Origin: Talinum fruticosum
Lineage: Eukaryota; Streptophyta; Magnoliopsida; Caryophyllales; Talinaceae
Length of the DNA: 64,000 bases
Assembly (NCBI GenBank): GCA_021018815.1
Contig: JAITYX010000075.1
Span: forward strand, 1,082,501-1,146,500
Reading direction: 5' to 3'
The translations under genes and the position numbers were made by a program. Shown here one piece after another: positions 32,808 through 43,029 of this stretch (position 1 is the stretch's first letter; each line of letters begins with the position of its first letter). Under the pieces are notes generated by a model, which saw nothing but the letters and a program-made list of their open reading frames with translations, made no database searches and was not told where the DNA came from.

Positions 32808-34390
32808 ATGCCTAAAGGGGGTTCTACACAAGATTTTCTAGGGTCGCGCTGCCAAGAAGCCCCGCACCAAATCTCCTCAAGAGGGTACCTTTAACCCCTC
32901 TAAATTCTTCGTCACCCAACACCTAACGTTGGATGACAAATTCTTCCTAACCACTTTTTGTGGTTGCAACACATAAAGAGCAACGAAGTGTACAATTTTC
33001 TCGTGCTTCAGTGAGTTTATCTATCCTGAACTCATCTTACTCTGAGGAGTCATTACCTCACGAGTTCAACACAAGGTTGTTCACATAAACCTCTCTCTCC
33101 TTCACAAACTTTTCAAAGTCTCTTCTTTGTTTCGAATTGGAATCCCACCCCCTTCACGGAGATTGCATATGAATTCTTTGGAAAATACGCCAATGAGGTC
33201 CTAAGTCACGCAAAACTTCTTAGTGACTCGGATGAAGACCGAGACCAGATTACTCTATTTTCTCTTGATGAGAACTTTCTTTTCTCATCACTCTAGCAAG
33301 GAGAATCCCAACTCCAAGATTCTTAAAGTTCTTTTTGATATTCTAGAGGGCTACGACGTAGATCTTTTCCTGCTATTCTTGAGCAAATGGCTTACGTGCT
33401 AGCTGAATCCAAAAAAATTGCTTCATTCCCCTTCGGAGCCCTTCCGACAGTTGTTTTTAAACGGTTTAAGGTCCTCCTCCCCTCGAGATCCAAATGTCGT
33501 TTATGAGGCTGCCATAGTGGTAGCCACGAAGAAGCTTTTGGGCTACGGATATAAGGAAGTCAAGCTCGGTGTGCGGGTCCACGGAGTCCGAGTTGAAGCC
33601 CCTTCACCCCTTGCACTCAAACTCGGATTCCTCTATCACTCTCTCCTTCATCAAGTGGTCCATCCACTTCTCAACCACCTTCTATAGCCTCCGAGGCTAT
33701 GTTTACCGTTTTGGTAGACAAACTCTCTCCCGTGTACAAAGAACTTTAGTGCCACCCTTCGCACGCTAAAATCTGTCTTTCAAAGCCTAATGATCAACTA
33801 GAAGACAAGTCGGTCTCGGATTCGAGAAAAATCAAGATTTATTGATCGAGCTCATGGGCATCATTAGTGAGCAGCGAGCGACTCCAACTCCTCCAAGAAC
33901 GTCGATCTAAGGCTGCCCAGGACCTAGAAAGTTCAGACACTTCTCAGGAGTCTTCCAGCCCAGCCAAGTCTCCTTCGAGCTGAAGCTGAAGAAGAAGAAG
34001 AAGAAGAAGAAGAAGGAGAAGGAAGAGGAGAAGGAAGAGGAGAAGGAGGAAGAGGAGAAAGAGAAAGAGGAAGCCTCTTAAAGGCGAGGGACAAGGTTCA
34101 CGTAGTCCCAAACCAAAAGCGATCAGCTGAGATGATGATCCGAGTGGGTCAAAAGATGCTGCGGACATTGGTCGAGTTCACGGTTGTCAAGTCGAAGCAC
34201 CTCCTCTGCTTGTTTTCCGAGGAGGATGAGCTTGAGGATGATATGGCTTTGGTTCGGACGACCAGAACGGAGCCACTTCCGGACATCCATGTGCTGTCGC
34301 CGCCACGATCATCAACTCTATCCCATGCTTACCAGCACCGGGGCATTGCTCGTCCCTCCGTTTCTAGAAAGCAAGCCCCTCCCTTTTCTT
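32808..34390 (+). pseudogene. Third ORF (env-like position) of element A
   Basis: Starts at ATG 32808 (MPKGGS). Homologous to the third ORFs of B and C: LTLDDKFFLTTF (near 32925), FSEFIYPELI (near 33010), VHINLSLLHKLFKVSSLF (near 33080-33135), ILKVLFDILEGYDVDLFPAI (near 33320-33380), then PFGALPTVVFKRFKV (near 33430-33475) and PNVVYEAAIVVATKKLLGYG (near 33495-33550). The C-terminal part holds RRSKAAQDLESSDTSQESSS (near 33905-33960), a Glu-rich repeat (33985-34075) and a basic stretch. Function is unknown; no signal peptide or membrane span is evident, so an envelope role is not supported. At least four frameshifts and several stops break it. Element A has no sign of an alternative start. Confidence 0.65.
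33985..34075. repeat. GAA/GAG-rich repeat in third ORF
   Basis: Runs of AAG, GAA and GAG triplets coding for a Glu/Lys-rich tail. The same tail occurs in element C at 43165-43230 (reverse strand) and, more weakly, in B at 11300-11345. Confidence 0.8.
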
Positions 34391-34830
34391 AGTCTATTTT
34401 CTTTTCTTCATTTATTTTTTTGTCCCACATCAAGTGTACTTCATTGTTATTTTCTTCCCTTTTTTGATGAAATGGAAGGGGGAGAAATATAGAAATCTGA
34501 TGTTGTTGTGTTTAGGGGAGCTCACCCTTATTTTTGTTGAGCACAAGAATGAATAAATTTTCTTTTACGAACAGGACTTATTTCCGAGTCACTTCTTTCT
34601 CGATTGCATATCTCATATTATTTTTGTGCTATGATATAATATGTTCGTTCCTTTGATCTAATGTGTTATCTGCATAACTAATATGAGAAATGATAGTATA
34701 CTGCTATGCATTTTTTCTTAATCATTACTTCTCAGCTCGATATGTTCTGCTTAGTGAGAATGAAAACTCATGTTTTGCACTAACAAGTTTCTATCCAAGT
34801 ATGGAATTCCTTTCATCAAAAAGGGGAGAT
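34391..34830 (+). promoter_or_regulatory. 3' leader and two polypurine tracts of element A
   Basis: The LTR-adjacent tract AAAAAGGGGAGAT (34819-34831) and an upstream tract GGAAGGGGGAGAAAT (34474-34488) would prime plus-strand synthesis. They sit on an inverted repeat: CCCTTTTTTGATGAAA (34457-34472) and TTTCATCAAAAAGGGG (34811-34826). Element C keeps the same arrangement. The 300 bases between hold no gene. Confidence 0.75.
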
Positions 34831-36305
34831 TAAAGACTCGATTCTAACTCTAAGTCATTCACAGTACCTATCCCTCCTAAGTTTTGATTTCAAGTCATTC
34901 CGAGTGTTATAGAAACTCTCATATAAGTTTTCATGCGTTTCGACTGACTCGGAAATCACATTGTGTATATCTTATACACCGATGTTTCGACTCACTCGAG
35001 ACATCACTCGGAACTATCGCGTGCTGAAATATTTTCTCTAACACTTTTATTCCGAGTTCTAATCTGCATATTTCAACGCAAAGTAAATTATAGTATTAAT
35101 TCCTTTTTCTATGTCAGTTTGCTTGTTGGAGAATTATTTGTCCAGAACAAGTTGTTATACTACGATATTTCTATTCTTTTTAACTTGATCATCCTTAAGA
35201 TTCACTCTAATGGAATATGAGTATATTGAATATTATACTAAGAAAATTCCACTCTTCTAGGCCTAAGATAATTATGCACTTAATTATCTTAATTTAATTA
35301 TTATCTGTGCTAATTTTGGACCTAAGTATTTTATACATTGAGAACTAAAGTGGTTTACTTTTGTAGGTTATTCAAATGAGGTTATCTCATTTTTGAAATA
35401 CAAAAGTAGCCGGTTTCTAGCTGTCAATCACTAGCAAACAAGCTTTATCTACTTCGAACATGGTTCAAACACCATGTCGGGGTTATTTGTTTACAAAGCT
35501 GAAAACATCAACGCTAGGCTCAACGGTGGTTTCCACCTTGGTTTTCAGACCTCACTAGTTGACTAGAGTACCTTTTGGAGCCAAGAGCCGTTGCACAACG
35601 TTCACATCCCAACGGATCTTTTTTGAGTGACTTAGAAGAGGCATTATACGGCGAGTAAAGACTTTTGTTCGGAACCAAGACTCAACGGTCACTCGCTTGG
35701 CCACCTATAAATAGAAGCCACTTCACAAGACTTGAAGATTGCTTGGAATTATTGTTGAACATTATTACAAAACACATTACTTGAGTAAAAGTCATTGTTT
35801 TCATATTCAATCTTCTATTTACAACTTCCAATTGGTAATTAATATTTTCTAAGTTGTAAAGTCTTGTAATCAATTACATACTTCTCTTACTTTCTCGAGT
35901 AAGGTCGTTTGACTGAGTGTAAGAGTTAACACAACTCGGTTGCCCCTAAGCTGTAAAGGCTATCTCAATTGGGAAGTACTAGATCAGATAAGGAACTTCG
36001 AGTTTAGGAAAACATTGCAAGGAATTGTCTAAGGGAGCAATTCTGGTAGAGTCGAGTCCTTTGTATTTTGAGGATTCAAAATAGTGGATTTGACTTGGTG
36101 CTTGGATTAGCACTTGTCCAGTGGTTTTCTGCCCAAGGAGGGTTTCCATGTATTTCTGAGTGTCTCGCATTTCTTAGTGCAATATAGAGTCGAGATCGGT
36201 TGTTTATCTCTTTCAAAGCAAAAATTATCTAAGTTTGTTAAAGTTTCCTCATTACCCAATTCACCCCCTCTAGGGTGATTTAGACCTTCCAGGGGCAAAC
36301 CTTCA
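34831..36305 (+). repeat. 3' LTR of element A (subtype A)
   Basis: Starts TAAAGACTCGATTC (TG changed to TA) and ends CAAACCTTCA, 1,475 bases. The TATA box CTATAAATAG near 35705 is intact. It carries a short deletion near 34869 and scattered substitutions relative to the 5' LTR. ATATT follows at 36306. Confidence 0.92.
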
Positions 36306-36794
36306 ATATTACCACAAATTTTTCTATTTCCTCAAACCCTAAACGATAAATATTTTTATTTATCGAAACTCTAACTATATTTGGATACCAATTTCGATAA
36401 TTGGATAAATGAGTTCATCCCAACATAACCTCATCAAAATAAACAAATTTGGATACAGTTTTATCTTTATAAGAAATTTTTGGGGATGACCCTATATCCA
36501 AATTTTATTTCTATTTCTCTAAAATCCTAAACAGATTTGGATGCACTCTTTTGTTATACCATCCTTACCTATCATATTTTGCTATAATTACCACAAATCC
36601 TAAACTCCTAAACTCATTTCTCAAAATCTCAAACATTTCACCACTTTCCAACTTAATAAACTAAAAAATATTGCCCACATTCTCAATATTCAATGTTTCA
36701 ACAAAAATTCAATGTTTTAACAATTTTCAAACATTACCCACATTCTCAATATTCACGTAAATTACTGTAAATACATTCAACATTTAACTATGAA
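36306..36794. repeat. Foldback-associated AT-rich repeat (continuation)
   Basis: Continues the repeat interrupted by element A at ATATT. It holds AAACCCTAAA-type units near 36335, the ATTGGATAAATGAGTTCATC and CCCTATATCCAAATTT spacer blocks (36395-36505), and CCCACATTCTCAATATTCA-type repeats (36675-36760). An inverted version of the whole block lies at 58860-59470. Confidence 0.75.
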
Positions 36795-37566
36795 GATGAC
36801 GTTCATATTTCAACGGATACTTTCGAGTGACTCGGAAAGCTCTTGTCAACGGTCACAGAGGACTCTTGGTTAACGAGATGAAGATAACGGCTACTCTGCC
36901 TGGTCATCTATAAATAGAAGCCACTTCACAAGACTTGAAGATTGCTGATTCTATTGTTAATACACATACTTGAGAAAAGTCATTTTATTTACTTCCAATC
37001 TTCTACTTACAACTCTCATTACGTAATTCCGTACTCTACGAGTTGTAAGGTCTTGTACTAAGTTACAAACTCTTCTTACATTCTTTGTAAGGTCCCTTGA
37101 CTAAGCTGTAAAGGTTAACTCGGCTTAGTTGTCCCTAGCTGTAAGGGTTATCTCAGCTAGGAAGTACTAGATCGAGATAAGGTAACTTCGAGTCTAGGAA
37201 AACTTGTATAGAGTTGTCCAAGGGAGCAACTCGGGTTCGATCGATTGACGGTATTTTGTGGACTCAAAATAGTGGATTTGACTTCGTGTGCGGATTGACA
37301 CGGGCCATGGTTTTACGCCCGGGGAGGGTTTCCACGTAAAATCTCTGTGTTCTCTTTCTAAGTTCATTCTAGACTCGGACAGCCTTCACTGTGCTTGTTT
37401 ATTCGATTCATTGCTTTACGAGTCCAATCTTTTCCGACCCCGTGTTTAGACTCGAAAGCTGTCTTTGCCTCTTTTACGTCCAAAAGAGTGTGTTTTTGCA
37501 AAGAATTTTCTATCACCCTATTCACCCCCTCTAGGGTGACTCGGACTCTTCCCGAGCAAACCTTCA
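36795..37566 (+). repeat. Partial Sirevirus-like LTR (3' half)
   Basis: Starts within the LTR at the GTTCATATTTCAACGGATAC block and includes the TATA box (CTATAAATAG near 36909), the GTAAGGGTTATCTCAGCTAGG and GGGTTTCCACGTAAA blocks, and the end AGCAAACCTTCA at 37566. About half of the LTR is missing at its start. No PBS follows its end; the sequence continues directly as a retroelement 3' leader. Confidence 0.85.
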
Positions 37567-37996
37567 CTTTCTTTTGTGTAATTTTTCTTATCATTAATGG
37601 ATTATTGCATTTCATTAATAATTTCTTAGTTTAATGCTTAATGAAATTATTTTTAAGTTTCAATTTCTTGCTCGAGTATGTAAACTATATCTATCGATTG
37701 CTCTAATACTCGGCTTATTCTCTTTTCCTTAAATGAATAAATGTATTTCATTAATAATCCCGCTATCGGTGGCCAATCATTGTTTTGTCTACAAATTTTC
37801 TTTTTCTTGCTCCGATACTTTAGTTCTTACTGCATGCAATCTCAATCTATTTGCTATAATAGATAAATATGCTCGATAGAACTAAATTTTATCACATCTT
37901 ACTAACTTATTTTCTGAGCAAGATTAAAGCACTAGATCTATATCACTGACAAAGTTTTGTCTAAGTATGGAATGCCTTTCATCAAAAAGGGGAGAT
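37567..37996 (+). other. Residual 3' leader of a deleted copia element
   Basis: An AT-rich stretch ending ATGGAATGCCTTTCATC and AAAAAGGGGAGAT, the polypurine tract next to the LTR at 37997. It corresponds to the region between third ORF and 3' LTR in element A (34391-34830). gag, pol and third ORF are absent. Confidence 0.65.
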
Positions 37997-39597
37997 TGAA
38001 GACTCGGACTTTACATATACGTCATCCGAATTCCATCAAAGAATCGGGTATAAGACTTCAGCCTCATAAGGTTTTGATTACAAGTCATTATGTGTGCCTT
38101 AGAAACTTTTCTGAGTGATAGATCTTCTTTTCTGAGTGTTACAGAAACCATTGCGTATATTCTCACTTGATTATGATCAGACTCGAAAGCATACTCTGGT
38201 CACACACTGTTCTGAGTCACTCGGACAACACTCGAGATTTATCGCATGTTCAAACACTTGTTCTATTTTGCACAACCGCAGATCCGACTTCATGTTCCAA
38301 AGAAAAATTACATTGGTAGTTTATTCTTCTAAGTCAGCATATATTTTTGAACTTTGCTTTGTTTAAATCAAGTCTAATGTTATTTATTTGACTTGATTCT
38401 CTCTTAGACTCGACTCGGATGGATTTTGAGTCTCATGGATATTAGACTCGAGAAAATTCCATTCGTTTTTCCGACTTAGACAATTATGCACTTAATTATC
38501 TTAATTAATTTATTATCCGTGTCTAATCTTAGACCAAAGTATTTTATACTTTGAGAACCAAATTGATTTACTTTTGTAGGTTATTCAAACGAGGCTATCC
38601 TATTTTTGAATTACAAAAGTAGCTTAAGCTTCAAAACGTCAAATCACCCAGCGAGACAAAGCTTTTTCCATCTACGACCTAGCCCCAGACACTATGTCGG
38701 GGTTATCTATTTCCAAAGCTGGAAATCTACAACGCTAAGCTTAACGGTGGTTTCCACCTTACTTTTCAAGACACTGCCGGAGGTTTTAGGACTTCCGAAA
38801 GGAGTTAAGAGTCGTTGGCCAACAAACATACATCAACGGATATTTTGTGAGTGACTCGGAAAATCTGCTATAACGGTCACAAAGAACTTCTAGTCGAGAA
38901 GATGGTTACAACGGCTTGTATCGCTTGGTCATCTATAAATAGAAGCCAACTCTCAAGACTTGAAGATTGTTGAACCAACTGTCAATACACATACTTGAGC
39001 AAAAGTCTTTGTATTCATATTCGATGTTCTACTTTCAACTCAAACACTCGTAATTAATATTCTTTGAATTGCAAGGTCTTGTAATCAGTCACAAACACTT
39101 ATTCTTACTTTTTGAGTAAGGTCCCTTGACTGAGCTGTAAGGGTTATCTCAGCTCGATTGTCCCTAAGCTGTAAAGGTTATCTCAATTAGGAAGTACTTG
39201 ATCGGATAAGGGAATTTTGAGTCTAGGAAAATCTCGTAAGGAGTTGTCTAAGGGAGCAACTTAGGTTGAGTCATTCTACTGTATTTTATGGATTCAAAAT
39301 AGTGGATTTGACTTCGTGCTTGGATTAGCACGGTCCATGGTTTTCTGCCCCGGGAGAGTTTCCACGTAATTTATAAGTTGATACTTTTACGAGTCCAATC
39401 TAGACTCGAGACGCATTTAAAGTTACTGTCCAATCCGTATCTTTATCTTCCACTTATTTCGAGTCGGTGTTTTTCGAGTTCATTCTTGACTCACACTCTC
39501 CTCGGAATCATATCAAGTGTTTAACTCGAGCGAATTTCCTCATCACCCTATTCACCCCTCATCTAGGTGACTTAGCTTTTCCGAGAGCAAACCTTCA
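37997..39597 (+). repeat. Full Sirevirus-like LTR (subtype B)
   Basis: Starts TGAAGACTCGGAC and ends AGCAAACCTTCA, 1,601 bases, one of the best-preserved copies. TATA box CTATAAATAG at 38933-38942. Subtype B is marked by the ACTTCCGAAAGGAGTTAAGAG block near 38792. No matching TSD can be assigned because the left partner is truncated. Confidence 0.9.
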
Positions 39598-40241
39598 AAA
39601 CCTACGTAGGAACCCGCCTCACACCACCAAAGCCTCCAAAAATCTCAAAGGAAGAAGGCACAATGCAATCCGGTAAAGGCTATCATGGAGTTACTCCATT
39701 AGTTACATTACATGGTCGGGGAAGTAGTACCTACGGGTTTCAAGACCCAACAAGCGTATAAATGGATGCCTTTTGGTATGTGACCTAAATTAGGATACCC
39801 TCCAGGTGCTCGATATACCCCTAAACAGGATGCCCAACTCTAAATCAGGTATCCCACCAGAAGAGTGCATCATCGGTCGGCACACCTAGCCATTGCTACT
39901 GGCCGAATTGTGTAGTCGGGTACTAGTTCACTTTTTACGGTATTTAAGCCAATTTAAAGTGCTTTATCAACCGAGATCTACACACCACAAATAATAAATT
40001 TCATAATGTCCTGCACGGCTAGATTCAGCCTAATTTACGGCCTAACGGGAGAAAAATCAAAATAAAAAAACAAAAATAGTGAGACTTGGGAAACGCCGAG
40101 GGCTTTTTAGCCTCGTTGGCACCAGTAATGCAATCTCTTGGCCGACACCACCCTTTTAGCCCTACCGGCTGATTCCCACATATTTTTACTGCTTACCTAC
40201 AATAATAGGGCCTGCCTACGAAGTCCTCCTTTGGATTTGCT
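39598..40241. other. Unassigned, GC-richer sequence
   Basis: Does not resemble the copia or gypsy parts of the window. It could be the 3' region of the minus-strand frame at 40242-40631. No domain recognised. Confidence 0.3.
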
Positions 40242-40631
40242 TCAACTCGATCTACCCCTAAGATAATCTCTATGATAATCAAAGGAATAAGCCGAGTGGT
40301 GATCCTCCAATTGTCCAGTGACGTCCAATAGCATATCCGGCACCATATCCATGTGACCTCCCACTAATAAGAAACTATCTATTAGGCAGGTAACAATGGC
40401 CCTACACCTTTGAATATGTGCCGGTCTCGAGGAACACATCAAGTGGAAGTGTGTTATTAGGTTTATTAGATGCACTTCACTGCTTATTAGAATCCAACTC
40501 ACATTCCTATTATTTAACCTTAGAAGATGTTTATACATCTCAAACATATTAGTCGATAGTGTTGGAACCACACACTTGGTCCGATGATGAAAGCCTAGAA
40601 TGCCATCTAATTCCTTGGGGAAAGGACACAA
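40242..40631 (-). CDS. Open frame of 129 codons, unknown protein
   Basis: One of the longest uninterrupted frames in the window that does not lie in simple or purine-rich sequence. From the N-terminus: CPFPKELDGILGFHHR, VVPTLSTNMFEMYKHLL, then IQRCRAIVTCLIDSFLLVGG, and an end near YSFDYHRDYLRG. The E-LDGILG plus CRAIVTCLIDSFLL layout faintly resembles plant domains of the DUF7745 or mobile-domain type, which are themselves spread by transposons. I cannot confirm it. A TATA-like CTATAAATTG on the minus strand lies near 40937, about 300 bases upstream of the first ATG. It could be an exon, a captured gene piece or a chance frame. Confidence 0.35.
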   Translation of the reverse strand: MCPFPKELDGILGFHHRTKCVVPTLSTNMFEMYKHLLRLNNRNVSWILISSEVHLINLITHFHLMCSSRPAHIQRCRAIVTCLIDSFLLVGGHMDMVPDMLLDVTGQLEDHHSAYSFDYHRDYLRGRSS

Positions 40632-41099
40632 TTTTTTATTCCGAACTCTGAAAACATGATATTCGGGATCCTAAAATGCCGTTGTAGTCCTTAATAGTGT
40701 CTAGTAGATTCCTACCTGCCAAATACTAAATAGCGTATTTAACCTATTATAGGATAATCCTACTATGTCAACATCGCTCGTCTCATGCATCTAGCGGATC
40801 AATTCGAGTGATGAAGTTCTTCTTTGAGAATGGAAGGGATAAAGACACTAGAAATTTTCTTGGGGATAGTTTTCGAAGAGTTACAGATGGATGTTGAAGG
40901 TGTATATCTCGGAGACCTTCCACCGGTCAATTTATAGTAGAATTCTCGGGACAAGAGTTCTCATCCATCACCCTACTATATCTAGCCAAGACCTAAGCCG
41001 CACTTGGCCAGCGCGGCCAAGAGCGCGGTTCCTGCTTTCTTTTCTTTTCAGTCCGACTAACTTTTGTTCGTTGGGCATGTTCTTTTTCTACTTATGGCC
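40632..41099. other. Possible upstream region of the 40242-40631 frame
   Basis: Mixed composition with a minus-strand TATA-like motif near 40937 and a GC-richer block (40985-41030). The short plus frame at 40891-41148 runs into the copia LTR and is not convincing. Confidence 0.3.
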
Positions 41100-42590
41100 A
41101 GAAGGTTTGTTCCTTGAAAGTCTAAGTCATCCTAGAGGGGGTGAATAGGGTGATCAGGAAATTTTAACAAACTTAGATAGTTTTTGATTTAAAAGTGATA
41201 AACAAGCGAGTGTGAGTCTAGATTGGACTCCCAAATGAAAACACTCGAAATACATGGAAACCCTCTTGAGGCAAAAACCACGGTCGAGTGCTTGATCCAA
41301 GCACCAAGTTAAATCCACTATTTTGAATCCTCAAAATACAAAGGACTGACTCTACTAGAATTGCTCCCTTAGACAATTCCTTACAATGGTTTCTCAGACT
41401 CGGAAGTTCCCTTATATGATCTAGTACTTCTGATCGAGGTAACCATTACAATCGGGGACAAGCGAGCTGAGTTAACCCTTAAAGCTCAGTCAAGGGACTT
41501 TACTAAGAAATTAAGACAAGAATGTGACTGATTATAAGACTTTCCAACTCAGAAAATATTAAATACAAGCTGGGAGTTGTAAACGAAGATTGAATATGAA
41601 AATAATAACTTTTTCTCGAGTAATGTGTTTTACGATGATGTTCAACAATCTTCTAGTCTTGTGATGTGGCTTCTATTTATATTCAACCAAGTAGAAGTGA
41701 CCATTGTGTCTTGGTTTTGAACAAAAGTCTTCACTGGCCATTATAGCGACTCCTCCGAGTCACTCGGAAAAGATGCCTTGGGATGTGAACATTGAGCAAT
41801 GGCTCTTGGCTCGAAAAGGTACTCCAGTGAACTGGTGTTATCCGAAAAGCAAGGTGCAAATCACCGTTGAGCCTAGCATTGGAGTTTTCCGAGTTTTAAA
41901 AGCAGAGACAACCGACACGGTGTTTGAGCCCTGTTCAAAAGTAGATAAAGCTTGTCTGCTGGTGATTGACAGACTAGAAGCAGAGCTACCTTTGTATTTT
42001 AAATATGAGTTAGCCTCGTTTTAATAACCTAAAAAGTAAACCACTTTGGCTCTCAAAGTATAAGATATTTTGTCAAAGATTAGGCACGGATAATATTTAA
42101 ATTAAGATAATTAAGAGCTTAATTATCTTAGGCCAAGAGAAGTGGAATTTTACGAGTCGATATTTAATATACTAAAATTCCATCGAGTCAATCCTAAAGA
42201 TGATCAAGTAGAGAGAGTAAAATATCATGGTATAACAACTTGATCCGAACAAATAATTCTCAAGTAGGTAAGCTGACTTAGAATAGGGAATTAATACAGT
42301 AATTCTTTTTGTGTTGAAATATGTAGTCGAGAACACGAGAATAAAAGTGTTGGGATATTATTTGAACATACGATAGCTCACGAGTGATGTCACGAGTGAG
42401 TTAGAAACACCATTGTAGAAGATATACAATAATGTGCTTTCACGAGTCGGTAAAAAACCAATGAAAACTTATACAAGAGTTTCTATAAAGCTCAAAATGA
42501 CTTGAAATCAAAACTTAGGAGAGATGAGGTTTATACATGAGTCTTCATGTATTACTCGGAATGACCTAGGAGTTAGAAACGGAGTCTTCA
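41100..42590 (-). repeat. 3' LTR of Sirevirus-like element C (subtype A)
   Basis: On the minus strand it begins at the high-coordinate end (TGAAGACTCCG reversed, 42580-42590) and ends at the worn AGAAGGTTTGTTCCTTG (41100). Length is 1,491 bases. Subtype A is marked by GGCTCGAAAAGGTACTCCAG (near 41808). The flanking 5-mer TGGCC at 41095-41099 does not match CGTCT beyond 58594, so it is not the partner of the LTR at 57052. The frame at 41704-42024 is chance. Confidence 0.9.
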
Positions 42591-42965
42591 ATCTTCCCTT
42601 TTTGATGAAATGCATTCCACACTTAGATAGAAACTTCTTAGTGTGAAATATGAGTTTTCATTTTCACTATGCGAGAACATATCATAACGAGAAGATGAGT
42701 GAGAAGCATTCCATACTTATAAGATGTATTGCAAATAATATCATCGCTCATAAATGCGGATAGCACATTAGAGCAAAGAGATGAACATATTATATTAGAG
42801 TATAAAGAGATAGTTAGACAAATCTAACTCGAGAAAGAAGTAAGTCAGAAATAAGTCTCTTTAGAGACAGAAAAACATTCATTCATTTGCTTAAAGAAAG
42901 AGGGCTCCCTTAAACAAAACATCAATATTTCTATATTTCTCCCCTTGCATTTCATCAAAAAGAGC
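42591..42965 (-). promoter_or_regulatory. Polypurine tracts and inverted repeat of element C
   Basis: On the minus strand, AAAAAGGGAAGAT borders the LTR (42591-42603) and GCAAGGGGAGAAATATAG lies near 42931-42948. The flanking inverted repeat is TTTTTGATGAAATGCA (about 42599-42614) against TGCATTTCATCAAAAA (about 42947-42962), a better match than in element A. Confidence 0.75.
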
Positions 42966-43029
42966 AAAGAAACTATCAATTGAATACAATTGATGTTGGA
43001 CAAAAAAATAAAGAAGAAAAAAATTTGAC

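Larger units (their letters stand above)
24558..36305 (+). mobile_element. Complete Sirevirus-like Ty1/copia element A
   Basis: An 11.7-kb element bounded by the perfect duplication ATATT (24553-24557 and 36306-36310). Order: 5' LTR 24558-26046, PBS 26048-26062, gag, protease, integrase, RT, RNase H (stop at 32235), internal promoter, third ORF, two polypurine tracts, 3' LTR 34831-36305. The size includes a nested solo LTR (27480-28847). The gene order with integrase before RT is copia. The tRNA-Met-type PBS, long LTRs, several polypurine tracts and an ORF after pol fit Sireviruses (SIRE/Maximus). All genes are inactivated and the two LTRs have visibly diverged, so the insertion is not recent. 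It landed in foldback-associated repeat. Confidence 0.93.

Noticed and set aside
32808..34390. Calling the third ORF a true envelope gene
   Set aside because: Only its position is env-like. I see no signal peptide, fusion peptide or membrane anchor.
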